Assembly: GCF_001298105.1 (NCBI RefSeq)
Contig: NZ_LGJH01000127.1
Location: forward strand, 1 to 51,182
From: Novosphingobium sp. ST904
Lineage (GTDB): Bacteria; Pseudomonadota; Alphaproteobacteria; Sphingomonadales; Sphingomonadaceae
Direction: 5' to 3'
DNA length: 51,182 nucleotides
The notes below the pieces were generated by a model. It made no database searches. It saw nothing but the letters and a program-made list of their open reading frames with translations, and was not told where the DNA came from. Below, piece after piece: positions 19,420 to 27,729 of this stretch. Position 1 is the first letter of the stretch, and each line of letters starts with the position of its first letter. The position numbers and the translations under genes are program-made.

Positions 19420-20967
19420 ATGCGACGCCGGGCGATACTTTGGGGCAGTGCGATGGGGGCAGCGGTGCTGGGCGGTCTGGCGCTGGTGCGTCCGCGCCGT
19501 GAAACGCCGTTGGCACCATTGGAAAGCACGCCGCGGCTGCCGCCGCGGGACAAGCTGTGGAACTGGATCGAAAGCCTCAACGCCTTCGGCCCCCGGCTGA
19601 CCGCGAGCCCGGCCCATGCCCTCTGCATCGATTACATCGCCGATGAACTGGCAAGCCTCGGGCTGGAGGTGCACCGGCAGACCCACCGCATTCGCCGCTG
19701 GACGCCGGGCCATGCCAGCCTCACGCTGGCGGACGGCAGCCGTATTCCCGTGGCCGCGCCCTATCCCTATTCGGGCATGACCGAAACCGGCGGCGTGACC
19801 GGGAATCTCGTGTGGTTCGACAAGGCGCCAAAGGACTTTTCGGCGGCAAGAGGCAAGATCGCGGTCGTGCCTGTCGGCCGGCTGGACCTGACCACGCTCA
19901 CCACGCTCATGCTGTTCGAGCGCAAGGCGAGCCTGCCCGAGGGCAGCGCCGATCTGGCCAACGGCGAAGTCGTTCCGGTTCTCGGCCCCTTGACCAACAC
20001 GTTTCTGCCAAGAGCGCGCGAAGCCGGCGTGCGCGGGTTGATCTGCCTGTTCGAGGGGCTTTCGGAGGAACTGGCAAGCGATCAGGTGCTGCCGTTCACC
20101 ACGCCCTATGCGGACTGTCCGGCCCTGTGGGTCGGCGCGGGCCAGCGCGCGCGGCTGAAGGCAGCGGCGAGAGCGGGGAGTTCCGCGACCCTCGTTCTGG
20201 AAGCGGAACTGGAAGACGCTGAAACGGACACGCTGCACACGGTCCTGCCGGGGCGCAACCCGCATGAGACGATCATCGTCAACACGCACACCGATGGCCC
20301 CAACGCCTGTGAGGAGAACGGTCCTGCCGGCCTTCTCGCGCTGGCACAGGCCCATGCGGGGCGGCAGGATCGCCAGCGATCGATCGTCCTTGTCTTTGCC
20401 ACCGGCCATTTCCAGATTCCGCAGATCGTTGAAGGCCACGGGCAGGCGACTTCCGCCTGGTTGAAGGCCCATCCCGAGCTGTGGGATGGCGGCCCGGGAC
20501 ATGCGCGTGCCGTTGCGGGGCTGACGCTGGAACATCTGGGCTGCATGGAGTGGAAGGATCGCGGCGAACCGGCCCGGCCGGAGGCGACCGGAAAGCTCGA
20601 ACGGGAAATCGTCTACACCACGAACCCCGTGATGGAGCAGGTCTACCGCGCGGCCACGTCAGGCCGTACAAAGCTGCGCAGCCTCACCGTGGCGCCGAGG
20701 CTGGGTCACCTCTTCCTTGGCGAGGGTTCTACCCTTTACCAGTGCGGGATACCGTCCATTTCGCTGGTGCCTGGCCCCGACTACCTGTGCCAGATACTGC
20801 CGGGTGGCGGCCTGGAACGGCTCGACGCCGATTTCGCCTATCAGCAGGTGGAGACGTTCTCCCGCGCGCTTTCCATGCTGGACAGGCTTTCTGCGGCGAA
20901 TATCGGCGGAATCTCACCGGCGTGGGACAGTCCTGGGGCGAAACTGCTGTCGCTCATCCGGCGCTGA
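19420..20967 (+). CDS. Exported M28-like (PA-domain) hydrolase, copy 2
   Basis: This 515-residue paralogue of the product at 16269 starts 17 bases after the ligase. It has a basic N-terminus and one hydrophobic leader helix (AILWGSAMGAAVLGGLALV), so it is exported or membrane-anchored. The metal motif NTHTDGPNACEENG (His290, Asp292, Glu298-299) keeps the spacing of copy 1, as does TLEHLGCMEW. The C-terminal histidine of copy 1 (PNGHMDKLD) is absent here (PGGGLERLD), so the two probably differ in substrate or activity. A perfect 12-bp hairpin follows the stop, closing the operon. Confidence 0.8.
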   Translation: MRRRAILWGSAMGAAVLGGLALVRPRRETPLAPLESTPRLPPRDKLWNWIESLNAFGPRLTASPAHALCIDYIADELASLGLEVHRQTHRIRRWTPGHASLTLADGSRIPVAAPYPYSGMTETGGVTGNLVWFDKAPKDFSAARGKIAVVPVGRLDLTTLTTLMLFERKASLPEGSADLANGEVVPVLGPLTNTFLPRAREAGVRGLICLFEGLSEELASDQVLPFTTPYADCPALWVGAGQRARLKAAARAGSSATLVLEAELEDAETDTLHTVLPGRNPHETIIVNTHTDGPNACEENGPAGLLALAQAHAGRQDRQRSIVLVFATGHFQIPQIVEGHGQATSAWLKAHPELWDGGPGHARAVAGLTLEHLGCMEWKDRGEPARPEATGKLEREIVYTTNPVMEQVYRAATSGRTKLRSLTVAPRLGHLFLGEGSTLYQCGIPSISLVPGPDYLCQILPGGGLERLDADFAYQQVETFSRALSMLDRLSAANIGGISPAWDSPGAKLLSLIRR

Positions 20968-20977
20968 CCGGGAAACA

Positions 20978-21020
20978 GCGCCGTTACGAGGGTCCGAAGC
21001 CGAACCGTTCGTAACGGCGC
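20978..21020. terminator. Bidirectional terminator-like hairpin
   Basis: GCGCCGTTACGA and TCGTAACGGCGC pair perfectly over 12 bp with a 19-base loop, between the convergent hydrolase and heme oxygenase genes. Confidence 0.65.
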
Positions 21021-21028
21021 CGTTCGCC

Positions 21029-21622
21029 TCAACCGTAAGCTTGCTCGACGAGGGCGTGAACACGGCGGAAGGCCGCTTTGGCGCCTTCCATCAGGCGAAC
21101 CTCTTCCTCCCGGTCAAGGTCCAGGCCGTCCAGCGCGCCGGTGAACTCGCGCCAGTGCTGTGCCCGGCCGTCCGGATGTCCGGCGAGGTGGCGGGCGCCG
21201 TGGTTTTCATCCAGGCCAAGCGCTCGTGCCATCTTGAAGAGGAACGCCGCTCCGAGGTTGGAGCCTTCCGCGACATAGAGCCATCCCAGCGCAGTGGGCA
21301 GGTCGAAGGTTCCATCGGCAAACTGCGCCTCTCCATCGGCAGCGGGAAGTGCGACCTCCAGGTCCGCGATATCCTGGGCGATGCGTTGCAGGCGTCCTTC
21401 CAGATCCGGCAGCAGGGCGTCCAGCGCCGGGCTGGCGTAGAGCGCGTCGATGTCGTGGTGGAACTGGTACTGCACCGCCAGGAAGCGGGCATAATTCTCC
21501 ACGCTGGCGAACGGTTCGCCGGCCATGATCCGCTTGTCGAGACGGTCGTGGACTTCGCCGGTAGCGGCTTTCAGGCGCTTGGCGCGGCTTGTTTCGGGGG
21601 GAGCTTGGAGTGTCGTGTCCAT
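21029..21622 (-). CDS. Biliverdin-producing heme oxygenase
   Basis: This 197-residue cytoplasmic enzyme opens heme to biliverdin, CO and iron. The proximal histidine is His25 in ATGEVHDRLDKR, and the distal-helix region YVAEGSNLGAAFLFKMA matches bacterial HemO/BphO proteins. The start at ATG 21622 (MDTTLQAPPETSRAKRL) is chosen by family length, although the ribosome site is weak. It lies 62 bases downstream of the heme receptor gene on the same strand, so the pair should import heme and release its iron. The Fur-like box upstream of the receptor would place both under iron control. Confidence 0.93.
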   Translation of the reverse strand: MDTTLQAPPETSRAKRLKAATGEVHDRLDKRIMAGEPFASVENYARFLAVQYQFHHDIDALYASPALDALLPDLEGRLQRIAQDIADLEVALPAADGEAQFADGTFDLPTALGWLYVAEGSNLGAAFLFKMARALGLDENHGARHLAGHPDGRAQHWREFTGALDGLDLDREEEVRLMEGAKAAFRRVHALVEQAYG

Positions 21623-21684
21623 GGTCGGGGAATGTCTCTTCAGGAAAGGCGCTTGGCGGGAACCGGGCGAAAATCGCGCGCCCG

Positions 21685-23917
21685 TCAGAATGACAGGATC
21701 ATCGAGAGCTTGTACGTCCGGCCGGCTGGCTGTAGTATAATTGCGGCACGGTGGAACTGTCCGGGATATCCAGCGCGTTGTAATAGGTCTTGTCGAGGAT
21801 GTTGTACACACCGCCTTGCAGGCGCAGGCCCTCGAACAGTCCCGGCTTCACCCAGCCCGTGAAATCGACGATGCCGTAGCTCGGCGTCTTGTTGAGCGTC
21901 GAGGAGGGGTTTTCCACCTTGTTGCGCGCAGCGGCTACCGTTGCCGACAGGTCCGCACCGAAGCGCACCTGCCGGTAACCCAGCCCGAGGATGCCGCGCA
22001 GGGGTGGAATGGAGTTGAGGTAGGTATCCTCATCCGTGTCCTTGCCGTGCGAATAGGCGATCGAGCCCCAGACGTGCCACTGCGGGGACAGTGCCCACTG
22101 CGCGCTGGCTTCGGCGCCGTAGATCCGCACGTGCGCGCGGTTCACATACTTGAACACCCCGAATGGATAGCTTCCGCTGAGGCCGGCTTCCGATGCGGTG
22201 GTGGTGATCGTGTCGATGAAATTGTGGTAGTAATTGTCGTAGACGCTGATCTTCGCGCCGCGTTCGGAATCGCCGAACTTCAGGCCGACTTCGTAGCTGT
22301 TGCTGGTTTCCGGCTTGAGGTCGGGATTGCCGATGCTGACGTAGCTGCCGGTGCCGCCGTATGTCAGGTATAGCTCAGTGGCTGATGGCGCGCGGAACGC
22401 CTGCGACCACTGGGCATAGGCCGTCAGCCGGGACGCAATGTCGAATTCGGCAAGGATTTTCGGCGAGAACCGGGAATCGCTGGATCGGGCGGGCAGCCCT
22501 TCGTAAGCGGCGTTTTCCGTATAGCTCGCGGTTTCCTGAGGGCTGCGGCGATACCAGTCGAACCGGAGACCGGGCGTCAGGTGGAAGGCGCCGAAGGTCA
22601 TGCGGTCCTGCACGAACAGGCCAAGGTCGATGCCGTCCACATCCGGCATGTCCGACTGGTTCACATGGAGGAACGAGCAGGCGTAGATGGCCGCCGTGCA
22701 GTTGTCGACGCCTGCGGCATACTGGGTGGTGCTGGTGGCGTAAACCTCGCCGCCGAGGCTGATGGCGTGCTGGACGGCGCCTGTCGTGGCGGCGGCGATG
22801 ACCGAGCCGTTCAGGCCATAGGATTCGTCCTGAAGGTCGCTGCCGCGGTCGTATGCGCCGGCCGGGGAGGTCAGGCGGGTGGCCTGCGTATAAGTGCGCA
22901 GGTTGAGGCGCTGCCAGTACCCTATCAGGTGGGCTTCGCGGATGAACCCATCGCCTTCCGACTGATAGTCGTAGGTTCCGGCGATGCGCTTGCGCTTGTT
23001 CTGCTCGAGCGTGGAATAGGCGGAGTAGGTCGAGTTCACGCTGCTGAGCGTGTTCTCGTCATAGCTGCGCTTGAAGATTTCGCCGCTCAGGCCAAGGCGG
23101 TGGCCGTTTCCGAGATACTGGTGGATTTTGACCAGCAGGTTTTCCTGATCGTAGGCGGCGGGGTTTTTCGCGCTGCGGGTGCTGCCGCTGCCGTAGACAT
23201 TGCCCCGGTTCTCGGTTTCGGCGCCGTTCTGGTAGCCGCCCTGGATCAGGACCATCGTGTCGCCGGTTCGGAAAGCGGCGGCCTGGTTGAGGTAGACACT
23301 GTCGCTGGCGCTGTCGTAAGTCGCCTTGCCCAAAGCGCCCTGCTTCTTGCCGCCCGAGAGCAGGTCTTCGGGGTCGAGCGTCGCACCGCGAGAACGCCGC
23401 CGAGGGCGCCCTGTCCAAAGAAGCTGGAATCGCCGCTCTTGACCACGTCGATGGCGCTCAGCGAGTTGAAGTCGAATGCGGCGACGCCGCCTTCGACACC
23501 GCGCGCACCGTCGTTGAGCCAGGGCAGGCGAATGCCGTCCACCGTCGTCAGCACCCGGTTCGCGTCGAGCCCGCGGATATTGATGCTGAGATTGCTGGAG
23601 TTGAAATTGACGCCAGCGTCGATGCGGCGGGCATAGTCGGCGATATTGTCGGCCATGCGCAGGCGCAGCGTTTCCGCCGATGTCGTCGTCGTCAGAACCT
23701 CGGGCTTGCCGGCGGCGCTGCGGTCATTGATCGGCGTGGGGTCGATAATGGCGGTGTCCTCGACGCGGACCGAGCCGAGCTGGACCGGCTGGTCAGCCGC
23801 CGTATCGGCCGTATCGGCGGCGAAGGCCTGGCCCGCCGTACAGATCACGGCCACGGCGCCGAGGGCCGAATTCAGTCTCAAGGCATGGACGAGCGCCCGC
23901 CGGGTAGGGGAAATCAT
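21685..23917 (-). CDS. TonB-dependent heme/hemoglobin receptor (two frameshifts)
   Basis: This outer-membrane receptor belongs to the hemoglobin/transferrin/lactoferrin family. It has a signal peptide (LNSALGAVAVICTAGQAFA), a plug with SINIRGLDANRVLTTVDGIR and SSFFGQGALGGVLAVRT, and a barrel with NPDLKPETSNSYEVGLKFG. The frame breaks near 23390 (GVLAVR to TLDPEDLLSGGKKQG) and near 21724, where one missing C restores the usual end QPGRTYKLSMILSF with terminal Phe and a stop at 21685. The corrected length is 744 residues. The heme oxygenase gene follows. A Fur-like box lies 15 bp upstream of the start. Confidence 0.92.
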
Positions 23918-23931
23918 TTATATCATCCTGC

Positions 23932-23946
23932 TGCTAATGATTCGCA
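23932..23946 (-). promoter_or_regulatory. Fur-like box upstream of heme receptor
   Basis: TGCTAATGATTCGCA is a 7-1-7 dyad like the Fur core TGATAAT-N-ATTATCA, with only one arm position mismatched. It lies close to the receptor start, and a related site precedes the siderophore receptor. Confidence 0.65.
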
Positions 23947-24126
23947 GGAGCGTTATCTGCCAGATGTCTCTCCCTTATTTCAATCGCCGGAACGGAAAAG
24001 TTTCACAGGGATACAACAGCGCTCACAAGCCCGGAAAATTCCGTGGATTGCCTCGGGAAAATGCAAATGCCCCGGCCGCATCCATCGATGTGGCCGGGCA
24101 TGATTGCCGCACGATAGAGGCCCGCG

Positions 24127-25140
24127 TCAGGTCACGCGGATCAGCACCTTGCCGAGGTGATTGCCGGATTTGAGGTATTCGCAGGCAGCCTGCGCTTCGT
24201 CGAAGCCGAACACCCGGTCCACCACCGGGGCAAAGGCATTGGCCTCCATGGCGCGAAGCAGGCGCACCAGCATGCCGCGGCTGCCGGCGGCAATGCCCTT
24301 GATGGTGAGGTTCTTGCCGATGATCGCGCCGTAATTCGGCAGCGGTCCGTCTGCCGCACCCACACCCACAAGGACGATCCGGGCATTGACCGCACAGGCA
24401 TTGATCGACTGGGGCAGGGTATGTTGACCGCCGGTTTCAGCGACGATATCGGCCCCGCGCCCGCCGGTCTGCTTCATCAATTCGGCAGCCCAGTCCGGAT
24501 GCGTGGTGTAGTTCACCGTGAAGTCGGCCCCGGCCTTGCGGGCCTGATCGAGCTTGTCGTCGCTTGACGATGTGATGGCGACGAAGGCGCCGCTGGCCTT
24601 GGCGATCTGCAATGCGGCCATGGCGACGCCGCCGGTGCCCAGTGCAAGCACGATGTCGCCGGCCTTGACCTGGCCGACTTCGACCACGGCATGCCAAGCC
24701 GTCAACGTTGCGGCGGCAAGAGCCGCGGCCTGTTCGTCGGCCAGGCTGTCAGGCACGCGGACCAGCGCCGAGGCGGGCACCTTGAGGTATTCCGCCATCC
24801 AGCCGTCCTGGGTGATGCCCACGTCCGATCCGAAGTAGCGCATGTCGAACGGACCGTCCTGCCAGGCGATGAAGTGCGAAAGCACCGCGCGGTCGCCCAC
24901 GGCGATCCCGCTGGCGCCTTCGCCCAGCGCGACGACTTCGCCGATGCCTTCGGAGAAGGGCACCCGTTCTTCCGGCTTCCTTGCGCCGTATCGGCCTTCG
25001 AGAATCTGAAGGTCGCGATTGTTGAGCGAGACGTAGCGGACTTTGAGCACCGCTTCGCCGGGCCCGGCCACGGGATCGGGGCGGGTAACCGGGGTAAGCG
25101 AGGACAGACCGTCCTGCGCGCCGAGTTGATAGGCTTTCAC
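24127..25140 (-). CDS. Zinc-type alcohol dehydrogenase/quinone oxidoreductase-like protein
   Basis: This 337-residue NAD(P)-dependent medium-chain dehydrogenase has the family N-terminal GroES-like domain (VRYVSLNNRDLQILEGRYG, PFSEGIGEVVALGEG) and a Rossmann domain (LALGTGGVAMAALQIAKASGA). The Cys/His catalytic zinc ligands of classical ADHs are missing, as in quinone-oxidoreductase-type members. The start is GTG 25140, whose TGA overlap with the end of the upstream hydrolase gene (ATGTGA) and the CAGGAG ribosome site support it. It is the last gene of a minus-strand operon with two deacetylase-fold hydrolases and an amidase. It might reduce or oxidise a ring or side-chain of the same substrate (inference). 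Confidence 0.9.
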   Translation of the reverse strand: MKAYQLGAQDGLSSLTPVTRPDPVAGPGEAVLKVRYVSLNNRDLQILEGRYGARKPEERVPFSEGIGEVVALGEGASGIAVGDRAVLSHFIAWQDGPFDMRYFGSDVGITQDGWMAEYLKVPASALVRVPDSLADEQAAALAAATLTAWHAVVEVGQVKAGDIVLALGTGGVAMAALQIAKASGAFVAITSSSDDKLDQARKAGADFTVNYTTHPDWAAELMKQTGGRGADIVAETGGQHTLPQSINACAVNARIVLVGVGAADGPLPNYGAIIGKNLTIKGIAAGSRGMLVRLLRAMEANAFAPVVDRVFGFDEAQAACEYLKSGNHLGKVLIRVT

Positions 25141-26051
25141 ATCTGGCTCCTGAAGCTGTCGAGAATGTCGGATCCGCGCGCGAACCATGTCTGCGGGCGC
25201 GCGGCGAGGTCCGCCAGCAGGCGCTCGAAAGCGTCCATGCGGTAAGGCAGGCCGATGATGTAGGGGGTGAGGTGGAGCGGCAGCAGCCGGGCGCCCTGCG
25301 TTTGCGCCTCCGCGCTCAACCAGTCGTGCGCGTCGAGGATTTGCGTGGCGTAGCTGTCCACCGATTGCTGCTGGACGTTGAGGATCTGCCGGTCCGAGAG
25401 TTCGTGGTTGAGCGGCAGGTTCACCAGGCCATTGGTGAAAGTCCACGGCACTTCGTCGTTGGCCCAGTCGCAGCAGTATTCGATCCCGGCTTCCATCAGC
25501 AGATCGGGCGTGGCGAAGCTTTGCGAGCGTGCGATCGAATGCCAGCCGCGCGGAGCCACGCCCGCCACGTCCGACAGCGCGGCGATGCTGTCATGGATGA
25601 GCGCGCGCTCGGCGTCCACCGGCAGGGAAGAGGCGATGGTGCCGTTCATGTCGGTGGAATGGGCAATGATCTCGTGCCCGGCATCCACCACGTCACGGAT
25701 GATCGAGGGATAGCGCTGCGCAATCGCGCCGTTGGCCGCGATCGAGGCTTTCACGCCCGCCTTGGCGAAAGCGTCGAGCAGGCGGTAGAACCCCACCCGC
25801 GTGCCATATTCGCGCGCGGTGTAGTGGCGATAGTCCGGATAGGCGGTCTGCATGTGTCCGGGCGCCCGGAACGGCGTGTCGCCCGGCGTGATCGGGAACC
25901 ATTCGAGGCTGACGACGATCCAGGCCGCCACGCTTTTGCCGTCCGGCCAGGCCAGCGGCTTGCGGCTGGGCAGGGTGCTGAAAGCATAGAGATCGTGGTC
26001 GTAGCCGAGGCGGCGCTTCGGATATTCGATATAGTTGGGGTCGAGGGTCAT
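25137..26051 (-). CDS. Polysaccharide deacetylase-fold hydrolase, PuuE/cyclic-imidase-like (copy A)
   Basis: This 304-residue NodB-fold protein lacks a signal peptide and so is cytoplasmic, unlike cell-wall deacetylases. Motifs include WIVVSLEWFPITPGDTPF, IAAHSTDMNG-type motif EIIAHSTDMN, RGWHSIARSQSFATPDLL and LHLTPYIIGLPYRM. These resemble the PuuE allantoinase and cyclic-imide hydrolase branch, which opens ureide or imide rings. The start is ATG 26051, with an ATGA overlap with the gene upstream. It has a paralogue immediately upstream, so the two may act as different ring hydrolases or as one heteromeric enzyme. Confidence 0.82.
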   Translation of the reverse strand: MTLDPNYIEYPKRRLGYDHDLYAFSTLPSRKPLAWPDGKSVAAWIVVSLEWFPITPGDTPFRAPGHMQTAYPDYRHYTAREYGTRVGFYRLLDAFAKAGVKASIAANGAIAQRYPSIIRDVVDAGHEIIAHSTDMNGTIASSLPVDAERALIHDSIAALSDVAGVAPRGWHSIARSQSFATPDLLMEAGIEYCCDWANDEVPWTFTNGLVNLPLNHELSDRQILNVQQQSVDSYATQILDAHDWLSAEAQTQGARLLPLHLTPYIIGLPYRMDAFERLLADLAARPQTWFARGSDILDSFRSQM

Positions 26052-26938
26052 GCGATGGACTCCCGGGCATGAGCGGCTCTCCACGCGTCGGCGATGTCGC
26101 CGGAGCGGGTGATCCAGGCGCGGCCGTCCGCGGCGATGTGGCGCAGGACTTCCTCGAAGGCGCCAATGCGGTGGGGCTGGCCGATCAGGTAGGAATGGAG
26201 CGGGATGCACATGACCGTGCCGGACGGTTCGTCGGCAAGGCGCTCATATTGCCGGATCAGCGTTTGCGCATATTCGCGCGGGCTCATGTTGTAGATGAAG
26301 AAGCCGTAGTGGTCGTTGACTTCGAGGCTGTAGGGCATCGAGATAAGGTCGCCGCTAGCGGTGTTGACGGGCTGGGGCTGGTCGTCGTGATAGAGATCGC
26401 AGGTATAGTCGAGCCCGTATTCGGCGATCAGATCCAGCGTGCGCGGCGTATGGGTGAGCGCCGGGGCGAGCCAGCCGCGGATCGTCTGGCCGGTGGCCTC
26501 GCGCACGGTGCGGATCGAATCCTCGATGATCGCGCGCTCTTGCGCTTCGTCCATGCCGTAGGAGTAGCGGGTGTTGTAGATGCCGTGGCTGAAGAACTCC
26601 CAGCCGCGCGCGTTCGCGTCCGCCACCACTTCGGGATGATGCTGGCACAGCGCTACCGAAAGGCTGACGGAGCCCGGGAAGCCGTGCTTGCTCATGACCT
26701 CGGCCATGCGCCAATGCCCGACGCGGTTGGCATGGTCGCGGTGTGCGTAGCCCACGACGTCGGGATGCGGTTTCGCCCATGACTTGCGGTGCGGGTTCGC
26801 CGGAGGGTCTATCTCGTAATATTCGAGATTGGGCGAAACCCAGACGGCGACCTTCTTTTCGCCGGGCCATGAGAATGGCGCGCGATCGCGATAGGGCTTG
26901 AAGTCGTAAAGGCCGGGATCGGCCTGTCCCTCCTGCAT
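26048..26938 (-). CDS. Polysaccharide deacetylase-fold hydrolase, PuuE-like (copy B)
   Basis: This 296-residue cytoplasmic NodB-fold protein is homologous to the next gene. Visible motifs are VAVWVSPNLEYYEIDP, EFFSHGIYNTRYSYGMDE, IRGWLAPALTHTPRTLDLI and MCIPLHSYLIGQPHRIGAFEEVL. The arrangement fits the allantoinase/cyclic-imidase group rather than glycan deacetylases. The start overlaps the stop of the isochorismatase-like gene by one base (TGATG), and its stop overlaps the next start (ATGA), so all are translated from one message. Confidence 0.83.
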   Translation of the reverse strand: MQEGQADPGLYDFKPYRDRAPFSWPGEKKVAVWVSPNLEYYEIDPPANPHRKSWAKPHPDVVGYAHRDHANRVGHWRMAEVMSKHGFPGSVSLSVALCQHHPEVVADANARGWEFFSHGIYNTRYSYGMDEAQERAIIEDSIRTVREATGQTIRGWLAPALTHTPRTLDLIAEYGLDYTCDLYHDDQPQPVNTASGDLISMPYSLEVNDHYGFFIYNMSPREYAQTLIRQYERLADEPSGTVMCIPLHSYLIGQPHRIGAFEEVLRHIAADGRAWITRSGDIADAWRAAHARESIA

Positions 26939-27618
26939 CAGCGCGCCTCCAGCCAGTCGATCACCGTCTGCACCGGCTCCACATCCGCATATTTCAGCTG
27001 GAGGTCGGTGAGATTGGCGAAGTGATAGCTCTCGTGCTTGTCGGCACAGGTCTCCACGGGAACGATGGTGCGATAGCCCCTGCTGAGACTGTCCACCGCC
27101 GTGGCGCGGATGCAGCCCGAAGTGGAGCCGCCGGTGATCACCACCGTATCGACCTTGTGCCAGACGAGCAGGCTTTGCAGCGGTGTCTCGAAGAACGCCG
27201 AGGGCATGCGCTTGGTATAGATCATGTCGGCCGGATCGATCTCGCAGCGCTCGTCGAACGCATGGCGGCGGCTTTCGTACCTGATGTTCTGGAGCGAATC
27301 CGGCGTATCCGTGCGCGTGCCCCAGACGCCGGCGTCGCTGGCGTCCTCGGCATAGGCGACGTGGGTCCAGATCACGGGCATGCCCTTGGCGCGGGCAAGC
27401 GCGGAGATCGTGTTGGTATATTCGATCTGGCGCGGATCGGTCTCATAGGCGGTCTTGAATTCGTCGATCCGGGTGTAGGCGTTCTGGAAATCGACATTCA
27501 CGATCGCCAGCTTCTCTCCGAAGCCGAACTTCGTGCGGGCGGGGTTCGCCATGACTTCTTCGAATATCTGCCGCGCGGTCTTGCCGTCGCTGACCATCCG
27601 GGTGCCGACGATGCTCAT
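26938..27618 (-). CDS. Isochorismatase-fold cysteine amidohydrolase (N-carbamoylsarcosine amidase-like)
   Basis: This 226-residue cytoplasmic amidase has the catalytic triad Asp43 (VNVDFQNAY), Lys136 (YTKRMPSAFF) and Cys169 (GGSTSGCIRATAVDS). The stretch around the Cys matches N-carbamoylsarcosine amidohydrolase-type enzymes more than true isochorismatases. It is the first gene of the four-gene minus-strand operon. Next to two PuuE-like ring hydrolases, it could remove a carbamoyl or amide group after ring opening, as in creatinine, hydantoin or pyrimidine breakdown (inference). Confidence 0.87.
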   Translation of the reverse strand: MSIVGTRMVSDGKTARQIFEEVMANPARTKFGFGEKLAIVNVDFQNAYTRIDEFKTAYETDPRQIEYTNTISALARAKGMPVIWTHVAYAEDASDAGVWGTRTDTPDSLQNIRYESRRHAFDERCEIDPADMIYTKRMPSAFFETPLQSLLVWHKVDTVVITGGSTSGCIRATAVDSLSRGYRTIVPVETCADKHESYHFANLTDLQLKYADVEPVQTVIDWLEAR

Positions 27619-27666
27619 GGAATATACCTCGTTCAGGAAAAGGGCGCCCCGCGATAGGAGCGCGCC

Positions 27667-27724
27667 GGCCGCGCGGTGTCCGCTGGGAGAACAGGGCTGT
27701 CCGACCTGCGGACACCGCGCGGCC
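27667..27724 (-). terminator. Strong hairpin after TonB receptor 2
   Basis: A perfect 17-bp inverted repeat (GGCCGCGCGGTGTCCGC and its complement, 24-base loop) lies directly after the receptor stop and before the amidase operon. It probably separates or attenuates the two. Confidence 0.65.
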
Positions 27725-27729
27725 TGGGG

